The notes under the pieces are model-generated. The model did no database searches. It was not told where the DNA came from and saw only the letters and a list, made by a program, of their open reading frames with translations. 64,000 nt of DNA from Methylobacterium terrae (lineage in GTDB: Bacteria; Pseudomonadota; Alphaproteobacteria; Rhizobiales; Beijerinckiaceae), in the NCBI RefSeq assembly GCF_003173755.1, contig NZ_CP029553.1, positions 3,050,501 to 3,114,500 of the forward strand, written 5' to 3'. The translations under genes were made by a program, and so were the position numbers. Positions 16,370 through 27,997 of this stretch are shown here, in pieces; the first letter of the stretch is position 1; each line of letters opens with the position of its first letter.

Positions 16370-17341
16370 GTGAACATCGGCATGAACACTGGCATGGCGG
16401 CCAATCCGGGCCTCTTCGTCCTCGGCAGTTTCGTGGTCGCCTGTTCTGCCACGGTTGCACGCCTGCCGCGAGCCGGCGAATCCCTGCAGGCACAGGCTTT
16501 CCTGGTCGAACCGGGCGGCAAGGGGCTCAATCTCGCGGTCGGCGCGCGGCGCCTCGGCGCCACCGTGGACGGGCTCTTCGCCATCGGGGACGACGCGCTG
16601 GCCGCCCTCGCCGCGCCGGCGCTGGCCCGGGCCGGCCTGCCGGCGGCGATGCTGCGCCGGTTTCCCGGCCCGACCGGGGCCGGCATCGGCTTCACCGACG
16701 CCGCGGGCGAGAACTGCCTCGCGGTGCATCCGGGCGCCAATGCCCGGCTCGGCGCCCCCGAGATGCGGGAGGCGGCGGACCGGATCGCCGGCGCCGCCCT
16801 CGTCCTGGCGCAGTTCGAGGTCGGCGACGACGCGGTGGCGGAGGCTTTCCGGATCGCGCGGGCGGCCGGGGCGCGTACCCTGCTCAACCCGTCGCCGTTC
16901 CGCGCGCCGGCGCGGGAGATCCTGGAGCGGACCGACATCCTCGTCGTCAACGCGGTCGAGGCCGCCGCCCTGGCGGGCCTCCTCGGCGCATCCGCCCCGG
17001 ACGGCGAGGCGCAGCCGGCGGAATGGGAGGGCCTGGCGCGGGCACTCCACGCGAGCGGGCCCGGCCTCGTCGTGGTGACCCTCGGGGGACGCGGCGCGGT
17101 CGCGGTCCCGGCGGGCGGCGCGGCCCTGGTGCGGCCGGCCTTCCGCGTCGCGGCGGTCGATACGCTGGGGGCCGGCGACGCCTTCGCGGCCGGTCTCGCG
17201 GTCGGCCTCGCCGAGGGGCGCCCGCTGCCCGAGAGCCTGCGGATGGCCGCGGCCTGCGGCGCCTGCGTGGTCAGGGTCAAGGGCGTGTTCGACGCCCTGC
17301 CGGATCGCGCCGCCCTGGCGGCGATGCTCGGCGGAGCTTGA
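16370..17341 (+). CDS. PfkB-family carbohydrate kinase (ribokinase-like)
   Basis: 323 residues. PfkB signature 1 is GGKGLNLAVGARRLG at about residues 45-59. Signature 2 is VDTLGAGDAFAAGLAVGL at about residues 263-280, with the catalytic Asp in GAGD. It phosphorylates a sugar or nucleoside with ATP; the order of motifs and length fit ribokinase, but deoxyribose or other sugars are possible. GTG at 16370 is preferred because GGAG lies seven bases before it; ATG 16382 is the alternative. There is no transporter beside it. The divergent GntR/UTRA regulator probably controls it. Confidence 0.82.
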   Translation: MNIGMNTGMAANPGLFVLGSFVVACSATVARLPRAGESLQAQAFLVEPGGKGLNLAVGARRLGATVDGLFAIGDDALAALAAPALARAGLPAAMLRRFPGPTGAGIGFTDAAGENCLAVHPGANARLGAPEMREAADRIAGAALVLAQFEVGDDAVAEAFRIARAAGARTLLNPSPFRAPAREILERTDILVVNAVEAAALAGLLGASAPDGEAQPAEWEGLARALHASGPGLVVVTLGGRGAVAVPAGGAALVRPAFRVAAVDTLGAGDAFAAGLAVGLAEGRPLPESLRMAAACGACVVRVKGVFDALPDRAALAAMLGGA

Positions 17342-17344
17342 GGC

Positions 17345-17437
17345 TCACCCGAACAGGGTCGTGAGCAGGGAGCCCGCCACCGCGACGGCCGCGAGGGTGA
17401 GAATGAACCGGATGTCGTCGAAACGTTGTCTGAGCAT
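17345..17437 (-). CDS. Candidate 30-residue single-span membrane peptide
   Basis: Too short for usual gene finders. From ATG 17437 the frame encodes a basic/acidic head (MLRQRFDDIRF) followed by a hydrophobic span of about 18 residues (ILTLAAVAVAGSLLTTLF) and stops at 17345. A purine-rich GGGGGAGG sits just upstream, with unusually short spacing of about three bases. The layout matches known small membrane proteins, but one hydrophobic 30-mer can arise by chance. Confidence 0.45.
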   Translation of the reverse strand: MLRQRFDDIRFILTLAAVAVAGSLLTTLFG

Positions 17438-17710
17438 GGCCCTCCCCCGCGGCGTGGTGGACCGGTGTCTACGGTGACGCCCGGACCGGATCTGTGCGCC
17501 TCCGCACCGGAGCGCCGCGCATCAAGACCATCGGACGATTGCACGATGATTGCGTCGATCGGCGAGAATCGTTGCGACGCCGCGGTGCGGAAACAAGATC
17601 CTGCTCCGGCGCCGCGGCGGCGCAGGACGATCGCCTTCGGGCAGGGCCGGGAGGAGGGGATTCCCACCGCTCCAGATGGGCTTGGCCGTTGACAGATGCG
17701 CTCGCACCTA

Positions 17711-17738
17711 AGAAAAAGGCCACACGCGAGGTGTGGCC
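17711..17738 (-). terminator. Rho-independent terminator of the candidate sRNA
   Basis: Stem GGCCACAC/GTGTGGCC (17738-17731 with 17725-17718, five-base loop) followed on the minus strand by UUUUUCU. This is the only textbook intrinsic terminator I see in the window, and no protein-coding gene ends at it. Confidence 0.85.
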
Positions 17739-17810
17739 CAAGTCTAGGGAGGAAACGCCCAAAGAGGGCAGCAACGCCGCGACGCCATCGCCGCGTTGCC
17801 TGACCAGAGC
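17711..17810 (-). ncRNA. Candidate small RNA with UUUCCUCCC single-stranded motif
   Basis: Read on the minus strand, the element has a 5' hairpin (17799-17793 with 17777-17771, plus an inner 3-bp extension), then a linker with GUUUCCUCCC around 17756-17747, and ends in a perfect intrinsic terminator. This order, with an anti-Shine-Dalgarno-like CUCCC motif between two hairpins, resembles the alphaproteobacterial suhB/ar14-type trans-acting sRNAs as I remember them. There is no convincing ORF. A possible -35/-10 pair (CTTGCC, 16 bases, CTTAGC) lies just upstream, placing the start near 17805-17810. Start position is approximate. Confidence 0.55.
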
Positions 17811-17967
17811 TAAGCCCTGCCGGCCGTGCTGGCAAGGGCCCGCTCGCGTTTCGTGGCATTCGCGACGCAGGTGATGCGCCGATGCAACTCCCACGGGTCT
17901 CGGGACCCCGCTCGGGGCCTGACGCGTTCCGCTCTCGCCGGCCGAGAGCCGACAGGAGGCCGCCGCG

Positions 17968-18861
17968 ATGACGCCGACCGAACCCGCCACACGGCGCGTC
18001 CCCGTCCACGGCCTGACCCTGACCGTCGCCGAAGCCGGCCCGGAGGACGGTCCGCTCACCGTGCTGCTGCACGGCTTTCCCGAGACCTGGTGGAGCTGGC
18101 GGCACCAGATCGGCCCGCTGGCGGAGGCGGGCTTGCGGGTGGTGGCGCCGGACCAGCGCGGCTACGGCCAGTCGAGCCGGCCGGAGGGCATCGCCGCCTA
18201 CCACCTCGACCGCCTCGCCGGGGACGTGATCGGCCTCGCCGACGCCCTCGGGCGCGACCGCGTCCGCCTCGTCGGGCACGATTGGGGCGGGCTCGTCGCC
18301 TGGTGGGTGGCCGCCCGCCACCCCGACCGGCTGGAGCGGCTGGCGATCCTCAACGCGCCGCACCCGGACGTCTTCGGCGCCTATGCCCGCCGGCACCCGA
18401 GCCAGGCCTTGCGGAGCTTCTACGTCGGGCTGTTCCAGATCCCCGGCCTGCCCGAGGCGCTGCTGCGGGCCGGCGACTGCGCCGCCCTGCGCCGGGCCCT
18501 GACGGGGTCGAGCCGGCCCGGCACCTTCTCGGCGAACGACCTCGACCTCTACGCCGCCGCCTGGCGCCGCCCCGGCGCGATCACCGCGATGCTGAACTGG
18601 TACCGGGCCCTGCGCCTCCACCGCGACCCGGCGCCGGGCCCGATCCGGCCACCGGTCCTGGTGCTGTGGGGCGAGCGCGACACGGCCCTCGAGCGGGGGC
18701 TGGCCGCCGAGAGCCTGAAGCTCTGCGCGGAAGGGGCGGTACGGTACTTCCCCGCCGCCACCCACTGGCTCCAGCACGAGGAGCCCGACGCGGTCAGCGC
18801 GGCCCTGATCGGGTTCCTGACCGCGTCGGGCGAGACCCGGGGCGCGACGAACCAGGCGTGA
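17968..18861 (+). CDS. Alpha/beta hydrolase, epoxide-hydrolase-like
   Basis: 297 residues. The oxyanion motif is HGFPETWWSW at about 35-44. The nucleophile elbow GHDWGG carries Asp instead of Ser, as in epoxide hydrolases and haloacetate dehalogenases. A catalytic His is in the THWLQHEEP stretch near the C-terminus, with an acid in the preceding WGERD region. Ring-opening of an epoxide or removal of a halogen is therefore likely; the substrate cannot be set. ATG 17968 has ACAGGAGG upstream. It is convergent with trpC, whose stop is four bases away. Confidence 0.83.
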   Translation: MTPTEPATRRVPVHGLTLTVAEAGPEDGPLTVLLHGFPETWWSWRHQIGPLAEAGLRVVAPDQRGYGQSSRPEGIAAYHLDRLAGDVIGLADALGRDRVRLVGHDWGGLVAWWVAARHPDRLERLAILNAPHPDVFGAYARRHPSQALRSFYVGLFQIPGLPEALLRAGDCAALRRALTGSSRPGTFSANDLDLYAAAWRRPGAITAMLNWYRALRLHRDPAPGPIRPPVLVLWGERDTALERGLAAESLKLCAEGAVRYFPAATHWLQHEEPDAVSAALIGFLTASGETRGATNQA

Positions 18862-18865
18862 CCGC

Positions 18866-19714
<849 letters not shown>

Positions 19715-19773
19715 GGCCGTGTCCTCCCCTCGGGAGCGTGTCGGGGATAACGAGGTGACGGGACGCCGTCGAT

Positions 19774-20787
19774 TCACGCGTTGGAGACGACCGCCAGGCG
19801 CTCCAGGACCGCCCTGGCGGCGCCGGTGTCGATCGCCTGGGCGGCGCGTGCGACGCCGTCCTGCAGGCTGTCAACGCGCCCGGCGACCATCAGGGCCGCC
19901 GCGGCATTCAGGACGCCGATGTCGCGGTAGGGCGTGCGGGCGCCGTCGAGCACCTCGCGCAGCGCGGCCGCGTTGTGCTCCGGGTCGCCGCCGCGCAATT
20001 CCTCAGGCTGGCTGAGGCGCAGGCCCAGCTCCCGCGGGTCGATGGTGAAGCGGCGGATCGCGCCGTCCTCGAGCGCCACCACGGCGGTCGGGCCGGTGGT
20101 GGTGATCTCGTCGAGGCCGTCGGAGCCGTGCACGGTCCAGACCCGGCGGCTGCCGAGCTCGGACAGCACCCGGGTCATCGGCTCGGCGAGCGAGGGGGCG
20201 TAGACGCCGAGGAGCTGGCCCGGGACGCCGGCCGGGTTGCACAGCGGACCCAGCACGTTGAACAGGGTCCGGGTGCCGATCTCGACCCGCACCGGCGCGA
20301 CGTGGCGCATCGAGGCGTGGTGCGACTGGGCGAACATGAAGCACAGGCCCGCCTCGGACAGGCAGCGGGCGAGGTGCTCGGGGGTGAGGCCGATGCCGAC
20401 GCCGAGCGCCGCGAGCACGTCGGCGGCGCCGGAGCGCGACGAGGCGGCGCGGTTGCCGTGCTTGGCCACCGGCACGCCGCAGGCGGCGGTCACGATCGCC
20501 GCCAGCGTCGAGACGTTGTAGCTGCCCGAATGGTCGCCGCCGGTGCCGACGATGTCGATCGCACCCTCCGGCGCCGCGACGCGGGTCATGCGCTCGCGCA
20601 GCGCGCCGGCGGCGCCGGCGATCTCGTCCACGGCCTCGCCGCGCACCCGCAGCGCCATCAGGAAGGCGCCGGCCTGGGCGTGCGTGACCTCGCCGGAGAG
20701 CAGATGGTCGAAGGCGCGGCGCGCCTCCTCGCGCGTCAGCGCGGCGCCCGTGGCGACCTTCGCCAGGTAGGGCTTGAACGAGTCCAT
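19774..20787 (-). CDS. trpD: Anthranilate phosphoribosyltransferase
   Basis: Attaches the phosphoribosyl group of PRPP to anthranilate. 337 residues. The PRPP-binding loop is [14 protein letters not shown] near residue 80, and the anthranilate site includes [12 protein letters not shown] near 107-118. [16 protein letters not shown] and [11 protein letters not shown] follow, all diagnostic for TrpD. Located 45 bases after trpG on the same strand, and directly before trpC. Confidence 0.96.
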   Translation of the reverse strand: MDSFKPYLAKVATGAALTREEARRAFDHLLSGEVTHAQAGAFLMALRVRGEAVDEIAGAAGALRERMTRVAAPEGAIDIVGTGGDHSGSYNVSTLAAIVTAACGVPVAKHGNRAASSRSGAADVLAALGVGIGLTPEHLARCLSEAGLCFMFAQSHHASMRHVAPVRVEIGTRTLFNVLGPLCNPAGVPGQLLGVYAPSLAEPMTRVLSELGSRRVWTVHGSDGLDEITTTGPTAVVALEDGAIRRFTIDPRELGLRLSQPEELRGGDPEHNAAALREVLDGARTPYRDIGVLNAAAALMVAGRVDSLQDGVARAAQAIDTGAARAVLERLAVVSNA

Positions 20788-20832
20788 GACGAGTACGAGC
20801 CTGATCTCAGCGCGGGTGTCGGGCCGGGTCCG

Positions 20833-21468
20833 TCAATGCACATCTCGGCCGCGCTTGTCACCCCGGGCGTCGGCATTCCGAGCTTTGGAGTTCCACGCCG
20901 CGGCGAGATCGAGGAAATTGCGCACCATGGTCCGGCCGTGCTGCGACAGGATGCTCTCGGGGTGGAACTGCACCCCGTGCACCGGCCGGTCGGCGTGCTC
21001 CAGCGCCATGATCAGCCCGTCGGCCTCCGCGGTCACGACGAGATCCTGCGGGCAGCTCCCCCGCTCGACGATCAGCGAGTGGTAGCGCGTCGCCGCGAAC
21101 GGCCCGTCGATGCCGCGAAACAGCCCGGTCGCCCGGTGCTGCACCTGCGAGACCTTGCCGTGCATCGGGGCCGGCGCCCGCACCACCTCGCCGCCGAAGG
21201 CCTGGCCGATCGCCTGCAGGCCGAGGCAGACGCCGAGCATCGGGATCTCGTCGCTCAGGTCCCGCACCACGTCGAGGCACACGCCCGCCTCGCTCGGCGT
21301 GCACGGCCCCGGCGACAGCACCAGGGCGTCGGGCGCGCGGCGGCGGATCTCCTCGACCGTGATCGCGTCGTTGCGCACCACCTCGACCGCGCCGGCGAGC
21401 GGCCCGATCAGGTGGACGAGGTTCCAGGTGAAGGAATCGTAGTTGTCGATGACCAGGATGTCGGACAT
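20833..21468 (-). CDS. trpG: Anthranilate synthase glutamine amidotransferase subunit
   Basis: Supplies ammonia from glutamine to TrpE. 211 residues. Class-I glutamine amidotransferase triad: nucleophile Cys in GVCLGLQAIGQ, His and Glu in VQFHPESIL. The N-terminus MSDILVIDNYDSFTWNLVH is typical of TrpG/PabA. The start ATG 21468 is preferred over an upstream in-frame codon. Its partner trpE is not in the window, so anthranilate synthase is encoded at two loci or trpE is further away. A shared role as PabA is possible. Confidence 0.94.
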   Translation of the reverse strand: MSDILVIDNYDSFTWNLVHLIGPLAGAVEVVRNDAITVEEIRRRAPDALVLSPGPCTPSEAGVCLDVVRDLSDEIPMLGVCLGLQAIGQAFGGEVVRAPAPMHGKVSQVQHRATGLFRGIDGPFAATRYHSLIVERGSCPQDLVVTAEADGLIMALEHADRPVHGVQFHPESILSQHGRTMVRNFLDLAAAWNSKARNADARGDKRGRDVH

Positions 21469-21634
21469 GGGATGCGCGCCCTCGGAAGGCGCGGTGTGGG
21501 GCCGGGGGTGGCGCGCGGTCAAGGGGGCGCCGGCGGCGGCGCCCGACGGCGACCGCGGAATCGGTCGCCGTCCCGGGCCGGGGCCGGGCGACGCCCGGAC
21601 CGTCGGATAGCCCGTGAGGAGGTTGCGTGCGGCC

Positions 21635-22117
21635 TCAGAGCGACTTCAGCAGCGTCTCGGCCCCGGACAGGTCCGCCTTCGAGGGCGCGTCCTCGACGTT
21701 GAGCACCCGCACCACGCCGTCCTCGACCAGCATGGCGTAGCGCTTCGAGCGCACGCCGAGGCCGAAGCCGGTGCCGTCCATGTCGAGGCCGAGCGCCTTG
21801 GCGAAGTCGCCGTTGCCGTCGGCCAGGAACTCGATGCCCTCGGCGCCGGCGGCCTTCGACCAGGCCTCCAGCACGAACACGTCGTTGACCGAGGTCACCG
21901 CGATCGCGTCGACGCCGCGGGCCAGGATGTCGTCGCGCCGGGTGACGTAGCCGGGGAGGTGGTTGCGGTGGCAGGTCGGCGTGAAGGCGCCCGGCACCGC
22001 CACCAGCACCACCCGGCGGCCCTTGAACACGTCGTCGGTGGTCTTCGCCGCCGGGCCCTCGGGGCCCATGACCCGGAAGGTCGCCTGGGGCAGGTGATCG
22101 CCGACCTGGATCGTCAT
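21635..22117 (-). CDS. Peroxiredoxin, Prx5 subfamily
   Basis: 160 residues. The peroxidatic cysteine is in [16 protein letters not shown] near residue 50, with the conserved Thr and a downstream Arg in the [11 protein letters not shown] region. Only one cysteine is seen, so this is a 1-Cys enzyme that probably needs glutathione/glutaredoxin as reductant. It detoxifies hydrogen peroxide and alkyl hydroperoxides in the cytoplasm. Start ATG 22117 lies after a CGAGGAGAGC ribosome site. Monocistronic on present evidence. Confidence 0.92.
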   Translation of the reverse strand: MTIQVGDHLPQATFRVMGPEGPAAKTTDDVFKGRRVVLVAVPGAFTPTCHRNHLPGYVTRRDDILARGVDAIAVTSVNDVFVLEAWSKAAGAEGIEFLADGNGDFAKALGLDMDGTGFGLGVRSKRYAMLVEDGVVRVLNVEDAPSKADLSGAETLLKSL

Positions 22118-22332
22118 CGTGCTCTCCTCGCGGAAACGTTCCGGGCCGGCCCCGCCGGGACCTCGAGCCCGGGCGGGGTCTAGCGCGGCGGTCCGGGCGA
22201 GTCGAGGCGGGCATCCCCGAAGCCCGAGGCTCGAGGCCCGGGCCCCCGCGGCAAGCGGTGCCGGAGCCACGGGCGCCTCCGCGCGTTCACCCCCCGAGGC
22301 GGGCTATGGACAACGCCGGGGCGGGGCGTAGC

Positions 22333-23043
22333 ATGGGCATCATGCGCAGCAGATTTCCTCAGGACCTTCTCTCCCAGGACGCCGCCGGCCAGGATGCCGG
22401 AGCGGGCCCGGACCCGCGCGCCGGGGCGCGGGGCGAGAGCGGGGAGGCGCCGGGCCGCGGCGCGCCGAGCTACCTCGACGGGCAGCTCCTCGTCGCGATG
22501 CCGGGCATGGTCGACGAGCGCTTCTCGCGCTCGGTGATCTACCTCTGCGCGCACTCGGCCGAGGGGGCGATGGGGATCATCGTCAACAAGCCGGCCGCCG
22601 ACCTGAACATGCCGGACCTCCTGGTCCAGCTCGACATCATCGCCCAGGACGACGCGATCCGCCTGCCGGGCCGGGTGGGCCACATGCCGGTGCTGATGGG
22701 CGGGCCGGTCGAGGCGAGCCGGGGCTTCGTGCTGCACTCGCCCGACTTCCACATCGACCAGTCGACCCTGCTGATCGACGACGGCATCTGCCTCACCGCG
22801 ACGATCGAGATCCTGCGGGCGATCGCCGTCGGCAAGGGACCGGCGAGCGCGGTGCTGGCGCTGGGCTATGCCGGCTGGCAGGCCGGCCAGCTCGAGAGCG
22901 AGATCCAGGCCAACGGCTGGCTGCACTGCCCGGCCGACCCGGACCTGATCTTCAACACCGCCCTCGAGACCAAGTACGACCGGGCCCTGCGCGGCATCGG
23001 CATCGAGCCCGCGATGCTCTCGGCCACGGCCGGCCACGCCTGA
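22333..23043 (+). CDS. YqgE/AlgH family protein (UPF0301)
   Basis: 236 residues with the UPF0301 fold: [36 protein letters not shown] and [14 protein letters not shown] are all family hallmarks. The molecular role of the family is still unclear; AlgH was first linked to alginate regulation in Pseudomonas. An N-terminal Gly/Ala/Asp-rich stretch of about 45 residues precedes the conserved core. ATG 22333 is used; ATG 22342 three codons later is equally possible, and neither has a strong ribosome site. Confidence 0.88.
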   Translation: MGIMRSRFPQDLLSQDAAGQDAGAGPDPRAGARGESGEAPGRGAPSYLDGQLLVAMPGMVDERFSRSVIYLCAHSAEGAMGIIVNKPAADLNMPDLLVQLDIIAQDDAIRLPGRVGHMPVLMGGPVEASRGFVLHSPDFHIDQSTLLIDDGICLTATIEILRAIAVGKGPASAVLALGYAGWQAGQLESEIQANGWLHCPADPDLIFNTALETKYDRALRGIGIEPAMLSATAGHA

Positions 23044-23083
23044 CGGGGCGCGACTTACCCGCCCGGCCGGCACCCGCGGCGCG

Positions 23084-24085
23084 CTACTGGTCCTGCGCGC
23101 CGGCCTCGAAGCCCGGGTTCATCCCCTCGACCGCCGGAGCGGGGCGCTTGCGCGCCGCCGGCCGCGGCGCGTTGCTCGCCGTCGGCGCCGCGCCCGACAG
23201 GCCGAGGCGGGTGGCGAGCGAGAGTGCCCGCGCCTCGGAGAAGCGCAGGTGGCAGAAGCCGTGCGAGCCCTCGCGCACGTAGGCCCGGCACAGCTGCTCG
23301 CGGTCGGACGAGAAGGCGGCCTGCTCGGTCACGATCGGCCGCACGTCCTCGCGCCGGGCGCGCTGGGTCATCACCTTGTAGTTCTCGCGCACCGCCTTGT
23401 CGGCGACGCCGCGGGCCGAATCGAATTCCTGCGCCCGCGGCAGCAGCGTCGCGGCGCCGGGCCCCCACAGGCCCTTCGGGGTGGTGGCGCAGTCGGAGGC
23501 CGTGAAGACGCACGATTCCGCCTCGGCGAGCGGCGTGACCATCACGCTGCCCTCCAGGATCTCGAATCGCAGCGGGCAGGCCGGGCCGGACGAGGCGAGC
23601 TGGGTCACGCCGCTGGGCTTGCCCTGGTCGGCGAGCGCGAGCGGCTGCCCGTCGTTGATCGCGACCTTGCAGCTCTCCGTCGGCTGCGAGACCTTCGTGC
23701 CGGCGAGCGTCACGCGGGCGGTGAAGCCGGCGCCGGCGCGATCCAGGCGGAGCGAGCCGGCATTGCCGTTCTGTTGCAGGTCCTGGCCGAGCACGGCGTC
23801 GTCGCTGGGGGTCTTGAGCACCACGGGCTTCGGCGGCGCCGGCGGCGCCGGGGCCGGCCGGGGCGCGGCCTCGGGCGGCACCTCGCCGGGGGCGCCCGGG
23901 ACCCGTCCGCCCGGCACCGGCGCCGGGGGGACCGGGGGGCGGGCGGCGCGGCCGATGCCGAACAGCTCCTCGAGGAAGGACTGGGCCGAGGCCGGGGCCG
24001 GCGCCACCATCAGGACCGCCGCGAGGGGCAGGGCCGCCAGAACGGGCAGGGCCACCGGGCGGGGGGAGGGGCGAACGGGCTGCAT
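23084..24085 (-). CDS. Secreted hypothetical protein with Pro-rich linker
   Basis: 333 residues. A signal peptide (cleavage near ASA-Q, about residue 35) is followed by about 50 residues rich in Pro and Ala, then a Cys-containing domain of about 190 residues (Cys in TESCKV, GPACPL, AESCVF, SDCATT, EQLCRAY, HGFCHLR) and a basic Ala/Pro tail. The even number of Cys suggests disulfides in the periplasm. The domain vaguely recalls IalB-type envelope proteins but I cannot confirm that. The gene is divergent from dnaK, 471 bases away. Confidence 0.7.
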   Translation of the reverse strand: MQPVRPSPRPVALPVLAALPLAAVLMVAPAPASAQSFLEELFGIGRAARPPVPPAPVPGGRVPGAPGEVPPEAAPRPAPAPPAPPKPVVLKTPSDDAVLGQDLQQNGNAGSLRLDRAGAGFTARVTLAGTKVSQPTESCKVAINDGQPLALADQGKPSGVTQLASSGPACPLRFEILEGSVMVTPLAEAESCVFTASDCATTPKGLWGPGAATLLPRAQEFDSARGVADKAVRENYKVMTQRARREDVRPIVTEQAAFSSDREQLCRAYVREGSHGFCHLRFSEARALSLATRLGLSGAAPTASNAPRPAARKRPAPAVEGMNPGFEAGAQDQ

Positions 24086-24368
24086 CAGGCTCCAGGCGCA
24101 GGCGACGGGACACAGGCAACGGGATAAACGTGCCGCACGGTCCTAGCATGGGGTCCGTGGCACGGGCGTGGCAAGGCCGCAACATTGTCGTGGCGGCTTG
24201 GCCGTAGGAGCTTGGCCGTCGGAGCTTGGTCGTGGGAGCGCCGCCGTCCCGGTCCCGACGCCGCGATGCGGCGGTGCCGGCTCGGGACCGCGGGAGCCCG
24301 GCAACGATCGGGAAAACAGAAGGGCCGCGCGAGGCCCGATTCCGGGCACGCCGCACGGCCCGGCTCGC
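24086..24368. other. Upstream half of the divergent region before dnaK
   Basis: No gene supported. It includes the 14-bp tandem array at 24193-24234 and GC-rich sequence without a clear promoter for the leftward secreted-protein gene. Confidence 0.45.
24193..24234. repeat. Three tandem 14-bp repeats
   Basis: Three consecutive 14-base units (consensus ggagcttggccgtc) lie about 135-175 bases upstream of the dnaK -35 element. The first copy is the most diverged. Helical phasing (14 bp) does not match one DNA turn, so cooperative binding on one face is not implied. Confidence 0.75.
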
Positions 24369-24397
24369 CTTGCGGCTCCGAAAAGGCCTTCTTATAT
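24369..24397 (+). promoter_or_regulatory. RpoH (sigma32)-type heat-shock promoter of dnaK
   Basis: CTTG at 24369-24372, 18-base spacer, CTTATAT at 24391-24397. This fits the alphaproteobacterial RpoH pattern (CTTG, 17-18 bases, CyTATnT). Transcription would start near 24404, giving a leader of about 150 bases before the dnaK ATG. Confidence 0.75.
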
Positions 24398-24556
24398 CCG
24401 GCTCGGCGCGGGCAACGCCCCCGCTCGCCGGGTTCCCGGCGAAGCGCGGTCCGGTCCGGCCCGCCCCGGCTCAAACCATTCGACAAGTACCGCCATGGGC
24501 CGAGCTGCTTCGGGGCTCGGCGGTCTGCTTAAAAAACACCAACGAGGGATCCCACC

Positions 24557-26479
<1,923 letters not shown>

Positions 26480-26496
26480 AAACACGCCTTGAGGTT

Positions 26497-26523
26497 GCCG
26501 CACGGATCTGAGATCCGTGCGGC
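26497..26523 (+). terminator. dnaK 3' hairpin 1
   Basis: Perfect 12-bp stem (26497-26508 with 26512-26523) closed by a three-base TGA loop, 17 bases after the dnaK stop. No U-run. Could attenuate read-through into dnaJ or protect the dnaK mRNA 3' end. Confidence 0.55.
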
Positions 26524-26543
26524 CCAGTGATTTGCAGCGCGAC

Positions 26544-26579
26544 CCGGTCCCCGGCGCCGAAAACGGCGCCGGGGACCGG
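26544..26579 (+). terminator. dnaK-dnaJ intergenic hairpin 2
   Basis: Perfect 16-bp GC-rich stem (26544-26559 with 26564-26579) with an AAAA loop, 20 bases after hairpin 1 and about 50 bases before the dnaJ ATG. Very stable; no U-run. Suggests processing or differential expression of dnaK over dnaJ. Confidence 0.55.
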
Positions 26580-26628
26580 ACGTGTATGGACGATGCCCGA
26601 CGGGGATACGGCGGGGCCGGGGACAGGA

Positions 26629-27804
26629 ATGTCGAAGCGCGACTACTACGAGGTGCTGGGCGTCGCCCGGACCGCGACCGACGGTGAGATGAAGTCGGCC
26701 TTCCGCAAGCTGGCGATGGTCTACCACCCCGACCGCAACCCCGGCGACAAGGAGGCCGAGCTCAAGTTCAAGGAGCTCAACGAGGCCTACCAGTGCCTGT
26801 CCGACGGGCAGAAGCGCGCCGCCTACGACCGCTTCGGCCACGCCGCCTTCTCGCAGGGCGGGCAGGGCGGCCCCGGATTCGGCAACGAGTTCGGCGACTT
26901 CATGTCGGACATCTTCGACACGTTCTTCGGCGATGCCCGCGGCGGCCCGGGCGGCGGGCGGCCGGGCGGGGCCGCGGGCGGGCGCCCCGGCGGCGGACGC
27001 GAGCGCGGCGCCGACCTGCGCTACAATCTCGAGATCAGCCTCGAGGAGGCCTTCACCGGCAAGACCGAGACGATCAAGATGCCGACCTCGGTCACCTGCG
27101 AGGTCTGCGCCGGCTCGGGCGCCAAGGCCGGCTCGAAGCCCAAGACCTGCCCGACCTGCGCCGGCTACGGCCGCGTGCGGGCGGCGCAAGGGTTCTTCGC
27201 CATCGAGCGCACCTGCCCGGCCTGCCAGGGCCGCGGCGAGATCATCGAGGATCCGTGCCCGGCCTGCTCGGGCGCCGGCCGCGTCACCCGCGAGCGCACG
27301 CTGTCGATCAACGTGCCGGCGGGCGTCGACGACGGCCTGCGCATTCGCCTGGCCGGCGAGGGCGAATCGGGCCTGCGCGGGGGACCTGCGGGGGACCTCT
27401 ACATCTTCCTGGCGATCAAGCCCCACCCGTTCTTCCAGCGCGACGGCGCCGACCTGTTCTGCCGCGTGCCGATCTCGATGGTGACGGCGGCGCTCTCGGG
27501 CGAGATCACCGTGCCGGTGATCGACGGCTCGCACACCTCGGTCCGGGTCCCGGCCGGCACCCAGACCAACAAGCAGTTCCGCCTCAAGGGCAAGGGCATG
27601 CCGGTGCTGCGCTCGCGCGACGTCGGCGACCTCTACATCCAGGTCTTCGTCGAGACGCCGCAGAACCTCACCAAGCGCCAGCGCGAACTCCTGCAGGAAT
27701 TCGACACCCACGGCACCCAGGCCGACAACCACCCGGAGAGCGCCGGCTTCTTCTCCCGGGTCAAGGAGTTCTTCGACGGCCTCAGCGGCTCGGGCCGCGC
27801 CTGA
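26629..27804 (+). CDS. dnaJ: Chaperone DnaJ (Hsp40)
   Basis: 391 residues, type-A DnaJ. J domain with the HPD triad in YHPDRNPGD at about residues 32-40. A Gly/Phe- and Gly-rich region follows at about 75-130. Four zinc-binding repeats ([32 protein letters not shown]) lie at about 157-220, then the substrate-binding beta domain. It delivers clients to DnaK and stimulates its ATPase. ATG 26629 is placed by the conserved N-terminus [12 protein letters not shown] with AGGA close upstream; an upstream open frame is not conserved. Same operon as dnaK, with two hairpins between. Confidence 0.98.
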   Translation: MSKRDYYEVLGVARTATDGEMKSAFRKLAMVYHPDRNPGDKEAELKFKELNEAYQCLSDGQKRAAYDRFGHAAFSQGGQGGPGFGNEFGDFMSDIFDTFFGDARGGPGGGRPGGAAGGRPGGGRERGADLRYNLEISLEEAFTGKTETIKMPTSVTCEVCAGSGAKAGSKPKTCPTCAGYGRVRAAQGFFAIERTCPACQGRGEIIEDPCPACSGAGRVTRERTLSINVPAGVDDGLRIRLAGEGESGLRGGPAGDLYIFLAIKPHPFFQRDGADLFCRVPISMVTAALSGEITVPVIDGSHTSVRVPAGTQTNKQFRLKGKGMPVLRSRDVGDLYIQVFVETPQNLTKRQRELLQEFDTHGTQADNHPESAGFFSRVKEFFDGLSGSGRA

Positions 27805-27997
27805 TCTCCGAGGCGTGGCTGAGGCCGCACCCGATCCGACGATCCCGCGAACCGGGGCAGCCGTCGCGCGTTCTCCCGCGCGAGCGGGATTGCGGGGTTC
27901 GCGGGCCTCGTTCCGGGCGCCCAGGCTTGACGGCGGCGCGCCTTTGAACGACAGCCGTTCACCAACCGACTTTTCGCGTGTTCAAGGGTCTTCGGTC

